Origin: a virus
Virus record (IMG/VR): IMGVR_UViG_3300021961_000011
Span: 1-35,774 of that record
Reading direction: 5' to 3' (one strand)
DNA length: 35,774 nt
Every line of letters starts with the position of its first letter. Position 1 is the first letter of the stretch. The translations under genes were made by a program, and so were the position numbers. The notes under the pieces were generated by a model. It made no database searches and had not been told where the DNA came from. It was given only the letters and a program-made list of their open reading frames with translations. Positions 29,898-35,774 of this stretch are shown one piece after another.

Positions 29898-32123
29898 ATG
29901 CCACGCAACGGTTCTGGAGTCTACACACTGCCCGCCGGCAACCCGGTGGTGCCAGGCACAACGATTGAGTCGACTTGGGCAAACGACACGCTCGAGGACG
30001 TTGCCAATGAGTTAACGAACTCGCTGTCGCGGACCGGCGCCGGGGGCATGCTGGCGCCGTTCAGGATCGCGGACGGCACGGTCAGCGCGCCTGGCCTGTC
30101 CTACCTGAACGAGACAAACAGCGGTCTATACCGCAGCGGTTCCGGCTCGGTCTGGATGTCCATCCTGGGCGTCAACGTCGCGCAGTTCTCGACGGTCGGG
30201 CTTACGGTGCCGGCAGGCAAGGCGTTCACCGCGCAAGGAAACGCCTCAGTCGGCGGCACGTTTGCGGTAACTGGTGCTGTCACCTTTAGCTCAACGCTTG
30301 CCTTGACTGGTGCGCTTACAGCAACGGGTGGAGTTTTAGGCAACATCACCGCCGCGTCAGGCACCTCGACGTTCAACAACGTCACGATCAACGGTGATCT
30401 GGACATGAATGCCGGGAGTGCCGGCACCATCACCAACTTGCCCAACCCGACCAACAGCGGTGACGCAGCCAACAAGGCATACGTTGACGCTCAGGACGCA
30501 CTAAGGCTGGCGCTGACGGGTGGCACGCTGACCGGCGCGTTGGCGATGTCGACCAACAAGATTACGGGCCTGGGCACGCCGACCGCGGACGGCGATGCGG
30601 CGACTAAGTCGTATGTCGACAACGTCGCGCAGGGCATTGATGCCAAGGCGTCTTGCCTTGTTGCAACCACCGCAAACATCAGCCTGTCGAACACTCAGAC
30701 GATCGACGGGATCGCCGTGACCGCAGGCCAGCGGGTGCTGGTCAAGAACCAGTCCGACGCGACGCAGAACGGGATCTACGTCTGTTCAGCCAGCACCTGG
30801 ACACGATCGACTGACGCCGACACCTGGAATGAGCTTGTCGCCGCGTTCACGTTCATCGAGCAGGGCACAACGAACGGCAATAACGGATACATCTGCACGG
30901 TGTCTGCCGGCGGCACGCTGGGCGTGACCGCGGTGACTTGGGCGCAGTTCAGTGGTGCTGGTCAGATCACTGCCGGCACCGGCATGAGCAAGACCGGAAA
31001 TACGCTGAACGTGAACACCGCGTCGAGCGCCAGGATCGTTGTCGGTGCAGACGAGATTGACCTGGCAACGACCGGCGTGACGGCATCGACCTACAAATCA
31101 GTCACGGTTGATCAGTGGGGCCGGATCACGGCCGGAACCAACCCGACGACGCTGGCAGGCTTTGGCATCTCCGACGCCTACACGCAGGCGCAGACCGATT
31201 CGTTCCTGAATGCCAAGCTGAACCTGGCCGGCGGGACGATGTCTGGCGCGTTGGCAATGGGCACGAACAAGATCACCGGAATGGGTGATCCGACGAATGC
31301 CCAGGACGCGGCGACCAAGAACTACATCGACACAATTTTTGGCAGCACGACGTCCGCAGCGGCCTCGGCAGCGGCGGCGGCTACAAGCGCGTCGAATGCA
31401 GCAAGTTCCGCGTCTGCTGCCTCGAGTAGTGCGTCGTCGGCAGCGTCATCCGCAGCTTCTGCTGCGGCCAGTTGGGATCAGTTTGATGACACTTATTTAG
31501 GCGCAAAGTCGTCCAATCCTACAACAGACAATGATGGCGGTCCGCTGGCGGCTGGCATGTTGTACTTCAATACCAGCGCCTCGCGCCTGCGCGTGTATGA
31601 CGGTTCAGCGTGGCAAGACGCTGGGTCATCCGTCAATGGAACCTCTAATCGACAGACTTATACAGCAACGGCTAGTCAGACTACGTTCAGCATTGTTTAC
31701 GACGTTGGCTATGTCGATGTTTACCTAAACGGTGTCAAACAAGTTGACGGGACTGATTTCACGGCCACGAATGGCACGACCGTCGTGTTTACGGTTGGTT
31801 GTCAGTCTGGAGACATCGTTGACTTGGTGGCCTACGGCGCGTTTACTGTTGCAGCTACCACGCCAATCATTACCGGAACCAATACTAACGCAGCAGTCAA
31901 CCGGCAATATATTTTGACTGCATCTTTGACACTCACATTGCCTGCGTCGCCTACTTCCGGAGATACGGTTGGTATCAGCAACTTGAGCGGAACGACTACC
32001 TGTGTCGTGGCTCGCAATGGCAACAAGATTCAAGGGCTTGATGAAGACTTAACGGTTGACACGATCAACGCCGCAATCAAGTTGATGTATGCCGACGCTT
32101 CATTGGGCTGGGTGTTTGTTTGA
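29898..32123 (+). CDS. Tail fibre protein
   Basis: 741 aa. It carries repeated fibre motifs of the type PT..GDAA.K.YVD at about residues 183-198, 228-241 and 465-478, a Thr/Ala/Gly-rich shaft, and an Ala/Ser-only helical tract at about 482-522, followed by beta-rich domains (MLYFNTSASRLRVYDGSAW, YVDVYLNGVKQVDGTDF). The N-terminus may bind the tail. AAGGAG lies seven bases before the ATG. The fibre is expected to recognise the host together with the two glycine-rich proteins that follow. Confidence 0.88.
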   Translation: MPRNGSGVYTLPAGNPVVPGTTIESTWANDTLEDVANELTNSLSRTGAGGMLAPFRIADGTVSAPGLSYLNETNSGLYRSGSGSVWMSILGVNVAQFSTVGLTVPAGKAFTAQGNASVGGTFAVTGAVTFSSTLALTGALTATGGVLGNITAASGTSTFNNVTINGDLDMNAGSAGTITNLPNPTNSGDAANKAYVDAQDALRLALTGGTLTGALAMSTNKITGLGTPTADGDAATKSYVDNVAQGIDAKASCLVATTANISLSNTQTIDGIAVTAGQRVLVKNQSDATQNGIYVCSASTWTRSTDADTWNELVAAFTFIEQGTTNGNNGYICTVSAGGTLGVTAVTWAQFSGAGQITAGTGMSKTGNTLNVNTASSARIVVGADEIDLATTGVTASTYKSVTVDQWGRITAGTNPTTLAGFGISDAYTQAQTDSFLNAKLNLAGGTMSGALAMGTNKITGMGDPTNAQDAATKNYIDTIFGSTTSAAASAAAAATSASNAASSASAASSSASSAASSAASAAASWDQFDDTYLGAKSSNPTTDNDGGPLAAGMLYFNTSASRLRVYDGSAWQDAGSSVNGTSNRQTYTATASQTTFSIVYDVGYVDVYLNGVKQVDGTDFTATNGTTVVFTVGCQSGDIVDLVAYGAFTVAATTPIITGTNTNAAVNRQYILTASLTLTLPASPTSGDTVGISNLSGTTTCVVARNGNKIQGLDEDLTVDTINAAIKLMYADASLGWVFV

Positions 32124-32134
32124 GGAGAATTTAG

Positions 32135-32866
32135 ATGAGCACACTTTCACAATTTTTTAGCGGCGGCAAAAGCCAGTCTGAGGTGTTTACTTCTGGCCCC
32201 GGCACTTGGACGGTTCCAGCTAACGTGACCGGAGTGCGTGTGTTTTTGGTTGGCGGAGGCGGCGGTGGCGGCGGTGGCTATACCGCAACTTATCGTGCTG
32301 GCGGGGGCGGCGGTGGAGCAATCGTCGTTTCAGACTTAGAAGTCAATCCAGGTGCGTCTATTTCTTACTCAGTTGGAGTCGGTGGTTCAGGAGGTGCGGT
32401 AAATGTAGCAGGGGCTGTCGGCGGGAATACGACGTTTGGATCATTAACCGCATACGGCGGCGGCGGTGGCGGTAAAGGAAATGCAACTAGCAACGGCGGC
32501 GGCGGCGGTGGTGGTGGCTATCACGCTGCGGGATTAACGTCTAACAGCAACTTTGGCGCAAATGGCGGCGGACCCAATGGCGGTTCTGGCGGTGATGCGG
32601 GATCTGTCGGATTGAACGGATCGTCAGTTTTCTTTGGGCAAGGCGGTGGTGGAGGTGGAGGAAATGGGTCTTCTGGCGGCAACAGTATGGGGCCTGGCGG
32701 CGCTGGCAGTTCCAGCCGTGGCGGCGGTGGTGGTTCGTATGGCGCAGGCGCTGCCGGCGGGGCGTCTGCGTCTGCCAATACTGGCGGTGGTGGTGGTGGT
32801 GGGGCAATCAACGCAGCGGGCGGCGATGGTGGTTCCGGTTACATCATGGTTTCTTGGGTGGGCTAA
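32135..32866 (+). CDS. Glycine-rich putative receptor-binding adhesin 1
   Basis: 243 aa. A short N-terminus (STLSQFFSGGKSQSEVFTSG) is followed by TWTVPANVTGVRVFLVGG and then repeated runs of Gly separated by loops, ending in GYIMVSWVG. The many poly-Gly stretches can form a polyglycine type II sandwich, the architecture of the gp38-type adhesins of T4-like phage S16 that tip the fibre. GAGGAG precedes the ATG. This resemblance is to composition and layout; no homology search was done. It is paralogous to the C-terminal part of the next gene. Confidence 0.72.
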   Translation: MSTLSQFFSGGKSQSEVFTSGPGTWTVPANVTGVRVFLVGGGGGGGGGYTATYRAGGGGGGAIVVSDLEVNPGASISYSVGVGGSGGAVNVAGAVGGNTTFGSLTAYGGGGGGKGNATSNGGGGGGGGYHAAGLTSNSNFGANGGGPNGGSGGDAGSVGLNGSSVFFGQGGGGGGGNGSSGGNSMGPGGAGSSSRGGGGGSYGAGAAGGASASANTGGGGGGGAINAAGGDGGSGYIMVSWVG

Positions 32867-32869
32867 AAA

Positions 32870-34114
32870 ATGAGCAAAGCAAGAGATGCGGCAGATAAAG
32901 CACCAGTCGCGGCTACGCTGACCGGGACAGAGACGCTGACTAATAAGACGCTTGATACGCCAAACATTACCAACGGGCTGACGATTGCTGGATCGGCTGG
33001 ATCAGCCGGTCAGGTGCTGCAAAGCAATGGGTCTAGTGCGCCGAGTTGGGGCACTCCAAGTACTGCTACTACCGCCACGAACCTTGCAGGCGGCGGTGCG
33101 GGGCAAGTCCCCTATCAGTCTGGTGCTGGTACTACTGCATTTTTGGCGGCGGGTACTAACGGATATTTTTTACAGTCAACTGGAGCAGGTGCGCCTGTTT
33201 GGGCTGCGGCTGGAGCATCCATAAACTACGCAGCAAAGTCTACAACGTATACAGCGGTAGCGGGGGATAAAGGCTATTTGTTTGGCTGCACGAGTACATG
33301 GACACTAAGCTTAACTGCCGCAACTACTTTGGGTAACGGTTGGTTTCTGTATTTACAAAACTTGGGGACTGGGGTTATTACTGTTGACCCTAATGGTGCG
33401 GAAACTATTGGCGGTGTGGCAACAGCAAATTTAAACCCCGGTGATATTTGGTTAATTGTTTGTAATGGGACTAATTTTCAACTAGAAAGATTAAACGGCA
33501 ACAACTATCAAATCTTTACATCTAGTGGCACGTTTACAGTCCCTGCTGGTGTTTACAGAATTTACGCTGAAGCATGGGGCGGCGGTGGCGGTGGTGGAAA
33601 AATAAATACTTATCTTCCCCCCGGCGGCGGTGGCGGTGGTTATTCGGCAGGTTGGATAAATGTAACTCCCGGCCAAACAATTACCGCAACAGTTGGGTCT
33701 GGCGGGTCTGCTGGAGGTGGATATAACAGCGCAGGCGCGGGGGGTAATGGAGGCGCATCAACATTTGGTGTTCTAACTGCAAATGGCGGGATTGGTGGAG
33801 TAGGTTCTGGTTCTGGCTCTACTGTAGGACACGCGCTTTCCGCTGGAGGGACGGCATCTGGTGGAGATATAAATATAAGAGGGGGCGTTGGCGCTCAAGT
33901 TATTATTGCACTTAGTTCCGGAGAGCGTTATAGCAGGGGTGGAGATGCATCAAATGGGGGATTAGGGGGCGCAACATGGTATCTTTATGGCACAGATTCC
34001 TCATCTTTACAGGAACCTTCTATACCGGGAGGCGGCGGCGGTAGTGGAAGCTGGGCACCTAATTTATATTCCCAAGATGGCGCTCGCGGTGAAATTCGTG
34101 TGTATTGGGTTTAA
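32870..34114 (+). CDS. Fibre-like protein with glycine-rich adhesin domain 2
   Basis: 414 aa. The N-terminal part resembles phage fibre shafts (TLTGTETLTNKTLDTPNITNG, then GQVLQSNGSSAPSW), followed by a beta-rich middle. From about residue 220 (GTFTVPAGVYRIYAEAWGG) it repeats the glycine-rich layout of the previous gene: poly-Gly runs, GWINVTPGQTITATVGSGGS, GASTFGVLTANGG and a final GEIRVYWV. Bases from about 33230 on are clearly richer in A and T than the rest of the late operon, which suggests recent exchange. It probably competes with or complements adhesin 1 in host binding. Confidence 0.73.
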   Translation: MSKARDAADKAPVAATLTGTETLTNKTLDTPNITNGLTIAGSAGSAGQVLQSNGSSAPSWGTPSTATTATNLAGGGAGQVPYQSGAGTTAFLAAGTNGYFLQSTGAGAPVWAAAGASINYAAKSTTYTAVAGDKGYLFGCTSTWTLSLTAATTLGNGWFLYLQNLGTGVITVDPNGAETIGGVATANLNPGDIWLIVCNGTNFQLERLNGNNYQIFTSSGTFTVPAGVYRIYAEAWGGGGGGGKINTYLPPGGGGGGYSAGWINVTPGQTITATVGSGGSAGGGYNSAGAGGNGGASTFGVLTANGGIGGVGSGSGSTVGHALSAGGTASGGDINIRGGVGAQVIIALSSGERYSRGGDASNGGLGGATWYLYGTDSSSLQEPSIPGGGGGSGSWAPNLYSQDGARGEIRVYWV

Positions 34115-34124
34115 GGAATAAAAC

Positions 34125-34373
34125 ATGAACACGTACGCAGTGATTGAAAATGACAAAGTAATAAATTCTGTTGTTGCCGATTCAGAATTTGCTGCACAAC
34201 AGGGTTGGATTTTGCTGCCGGAAGGCGCTGGAATTGATTGGGATTACATTAACGGCCAGTTCGTTGACAACCGCCCGGTACCCCCTGCACCAGAACCTGC
34301 ACCCGCACCCACCAAAGAACAGTTGATGGCTGAACTCGCAGCCCTCACGGCAAAAATTCAAGCATTGGAGTAA
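34125..34373 (+). CDS. Small fibre-associated protein (putative tail fibre assembly factor)
   Basis: 82 aa. The N-terminus NTYAVIENDKVINSVVADSE and GWILLPEGAGIDWDYINGQF resembles small phage proteins encoded right after fibres, which act as fibre chaperones or tip proteins. The C-terminal half is a Pro/Ala linker (RPVPPAPEPAPAPTKE) and a short helix (LAALTAKIQALE) that could trimerise. AAGGA precedes the ATG. Role inferred from context. Confidence 0.7.
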   Translation: MNTYAVIENDKVINSVVADSEFAAQQGWILLPEGAGIDWDYINGQFVDNRPVPPAPEPAPAPTKEQLMAELAALTAKIQALE

Positions 34374-34379
34374 TAAACC

Positions 34380-34535
34380 GTGCTCGACGTGGAAAGCAAA
34401 TTGTCTGTGCATGAGGCCGTTTGTGCGGAGCGGTATGCGGGGATCAATGCCAGGCTCAAGCGCCTTGAGCACATCCTGATCGGCTCATTCGGCGCGGTGT
34501 TCATTTTGCTGCTCGGCCTTGTGCTGAAACTCTAA
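34380..34535 (+). CDS. 51-aa single-TM XhlA-like membrane protein (putative holin accessory)
   Basis: The GTG start at 34380 has GGAG about ten bases upstream; a GTG three codons later is possible. The protein has an amphipathic helix (HEAVCAERYAGINARLKRLEHI) followed by one membrane segment (LIGSFGAVFILLLGLVLKL). This layout matches the XhlA/haemolysin group that works with holins in lysis. It opens the lysis cassette. Confidence 0.65.
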   Translation: MLDVESKLSVHEAVCAERYAGINARLKRLEHILIGSFGAVFILLLGLVLKL

Positions 34536-34537
34536 TC

Positions 34538-34981
34538 ATGCTCGCGGAACTTATGGCGGCAAACGCCGCTTTCAGTGTCATCCGCGAGGCGATCTCCCAC
34601 TCTGGGGAGATTGTCTCTGCCGGGAAAGCGGTCTTTGATTACTTTGATGCCAAGGCTGCGCTGCAACGCAAAAGCAACAGCAAGGGCAACAAATCCGAGC
34701 TTGAAGAGTTCATGGCGCTGGAAACCTTGCGCCAGCAAGAAGAGAGGCTGCGCGAGGAGATGATCTACGCCGGCCGGCCAGGTATGTGGGAAGACTGGCT
34801 GCAATTCCAGGCGCGGGCAGCACGCGAACGCGAGGCGCGCAAGCGGGCAGAGATTCAGGCGCGGATTGAGCGGATCAAAGTAATCCAGACATTTGCGCAG
34901 TACACGCTGATCTCCATCTTGATCACTGCAATCGCAGCAGTCATTACCTGGATCAGTGTCCGTTTGTTGGGGAGAGTCTGA
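34538..34981 (+). CDS. Lysis-module protein with C-terminal membrane helix
   Basis: 147 aa. A long charged helical region (LEEFMALETLRQQEERLREEM, REREARKRAEIQARIERIKV) with an intervening GRPGMWEDWLQFQ motif leads to one C-terminal hydrophobic helix (TLISILITAIAAVITWISV). It lies between two membrane proteins in the lysis cassette. It may be a holin regulator or spanin-like linker; it lacks a lipobox, so it is not an outer-membrane spanin. No clear ribosome site precedes it, so translation is probably coupled. Confidence 0.7.
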   Translation: MLAELMAANAAFSVIREAISHSGEIVSAGKAVFDYFDAKAALQRKSNSKGNKSELEEFMALETLRQQEERLREEMIYAGRPGMWEDWLQFQARAAREREARKRAEIQARIERIKVIQTFAQYTLISILITAIAAVITWISVRLLGRV

Positions 34982-35481
34982 TGTTGTCACTGATTTCAAC
35001 CTTGGGCGGACTGCTTGTTTCTGGACTGCCAAAGCTCCTTGACTTCTTCCAAGACAAACAGGACAAGCGGCATGAGCTTGACCTGGCGCGCATTCAAACT
35101 GAGCGCGAGCTTGAGCTTGCGGCCAAGGGGTTCGCGGCCCAAGCGCGGATGGAAGAGATCCGCACGGATCAGGTCGCGATGCAAACAGACGCGCAGATGA
35201 CGGTCGCCGCGCTTGACCACGACAAGAAGGTTCTCGAGAAGGCGTCGCGTTGGGTCGCCAATTACGTCGGCACCGTGCGCCCGACAGTGACGTACCTGCT
35301 GATTATTGAACTGATTGCAATCAACGTCGCGCTGACCGCGTATGTATTCATGCATCCCGGCCTGGTCAGCAGCATCGAAGACTTGGTCAGCATCACCACG
35401 GTCATTTTTTCTGACGATGAAATGGCGATGCTGGGCGGAATCATTGGCTTTTGGTTTGGGTCCAGGAACTGGAAGAAATGA
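34981..35481 (+). CDS. 3TM-type holin (GTA_holin_3TM-like)
   Basis: 166 aa. Hydrophobic segments at the N-terminus (LISTLGGLLVSGL), middle (VRPTVTYLLIIELIAINVALTAYVF) and C-terminus (MLGGIIGFWFGSRNW) surround a charged coiled region (RIQTERELELAAKGF). The RPTVTYLL...E segment and final FWFGSRNWKK are typical of the 3TM holin group known from gene transfer agents and phages. The holin opens the inner membrane at lysis so the endolysin can reach the wall. Start overlaps the previous stop (TGATG); its TGA overlaps the lysozyme ATG. Confidence 0.82.
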   Translation: MLSLISTLGGLLVSGLPKLLDFFQDKQDKRHELDLARIQTERELELAAKGFAAQARMEEIRTDQVAMQTDAQMTVAALDHDKKVLEKASRWVANYVGTVRPTVTYLLIIELIAINVALTAYVFMHPGLVSSIEDLVSITTVIFSDDEMAMLGGIIGFWFGSRNWKK

Positions 35482-35774
35482 GACTGTCGGCCGCTGGCGC
35501 TGCGGTCATGCACCAGTTCGAGGGCTGCCGATCCCGCCCTTACCTGTGTCCATCGCACATCTGGACGACAGGCTTCGGCCATGTCCTGTACCAGCAGCAG
35601 ATCAGGTTGCCGATCACGCGGTCGCCAGAGCGCCAGGTGCCGATGATCCGCAAAGAGTACCCACTGCGGCCGGAGGACAACCGCGTATTCAGCAAGGACG
35701 AAATTGATGCGCTATTCGAGGCTGATGTCGCTGCTTTTGAGCGTGGTGTTCTTCGACTTGCTCCCGCTCTTGAT
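35478..35774 (+). CDS. Endolysin (GH24 lysozyme), N-terminal part; continues at base 1
   Basis: The gene starts at ATG 35478, overlapping the holin stop by four bases, and continues at the left edge to 252 (168 aa in total). The active-site segment runs FEGCRSRPYLCPS then WTTGFGH. With T4 lysozyme spacing, Glu15 is the general acid, Thr30 matches the conserved Thr and the residue in the Asp20 position is Cys24. An E-C-T triad is found in some phage endolysins and is compatible with activity. A long insertion (about residues 36-65) follows the GFGH motif. No signal-anchor is visible. Confidence 0.93.
   Translation, partial: MRLSAAGAAVMHQFEGCRSRPYLCPSHIWTTGFGHVLYQQQIRLPITRSPERQVPMIRKEYPLRPEDNRVFSKDEIDALFEADVAAFERGVLRLAPALD
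35733..35774. repeat. Right copy of the 42-bp terminal direct repeat
   Basis: These 42 bases are identical to 1-42 and keep the lysozyme frame. They mark the point where the circular contig was opened and should be removed to obtain the true genome length. Confidence 0.95.

Noticed and set aside
32230-32820. GGC/GGT-rich runs as a simple DNA repeat or assembly artefact
   Set aside because: The frame stays open throughout, loops between runs differ and the end is conserved with the neighbouring gene, so it is coding.
29898-34373. Diversity-generating retroelement acting on the fibre genes
   Set aside because: No reverse transcriptase gene and no template/variable repeat pair is visible in the genome.
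100-35240. Frequent CTCGAG hexamers across the genome
   Set aside because: They mostly fall in coding DNA, where CTC-GAG is a natural Leu-Glu codon pair at high GC; without a count against expectation it cannot be called a signal.
1-35774. tRNA genes, CRISPR arrays, insertion sequences
   Set aside because: No cloverleaf, regularly spaced repeat array or transposase was recognised by eye on either strand.

Overview
This window is a complete, or nearly complete, genome of a temperate tailed phage, most likely podovirus-like, recovered as a circular contig. Its last 42 bases (35733-35774) repeat its first 42 bases exactly. The lysozyme gene starts at 35478, runs off the right edge and finishes at 252, so the non-redundant circle is about 35,732 bp. 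The host is Gram-negative. The high GC content, strong AGGAG-type ribosome sites and the style of the small phage families suggest a betaproteobacterium (Burkholderiales-like), but that is an inference. No bacterial flanking genes, tRNAs, insertion sequences or CRISPR arrays are visible.

There are four transcription blocks. (1) A long leftward early operon, 6313 down to 242, carries small unknown proteins, an AAA_24/Sak4-like recombinase ATPase, a DUF669 (SSB-like) protein, a Cas4/RecB-like exonuclease with a probable Fe-S cluster, a RuvC-like resolvase, a winged-helix protein, two small cysteine-knuckle proteins and, last, a tyrosine integrase. An intrinsic terminator at 3703-3735 splits it after the DUF669 gene. 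(2) A short rightward block, 6468-8792, encodes a Cro-like HTH protein and a primase-helicase. (3) A leftward accessory operon, 10584 down to 8762, is headed by an ArdC-type antirestriction metallopeptidase-like protein and followed by five small genes, two of them under 45 codons. (4) A rightward late operon runs from 10982 through the lysozyme: small terminase, large terminase, portal, an unknown 459-aa protein, scaffold, major capsid, head-tail adaptor, tail hub, internal virion/ejection-type proteins, a fibre, two glycine-rich putative adhesins and a lysis cassette.

Blocks 3 and 4 diverge from a 397-bp region (10585-10981) with no gene. It holds a leftward promoter, AGGTTGCGC repeats spaced 21 and 10 bp, 10-bp palindromes and a large hairpin, and is a candidate origin, packaging or operator site. 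The capsid gene has its own promoter, a multi-stem structured leader RNA and a strong terminator, so it is probably expressed as a separate highly expressed unit.

Many genes overlap by 1-8 bases (ATGA, TAATG), and several very short ORFs fit between them with matching overlaps. I annotate these (2389-2514, 5335-5445, 9341-9424, 9680-9811, 34380-34535). The most unusual observations are the structured capsid leader, the divergent control region, a dual-frame stretch at 5360-5650, an antisense 67-aa gene inside the head module, the unknown 459-aa protein after the portal, and the tandem glycine-rich adhesins.
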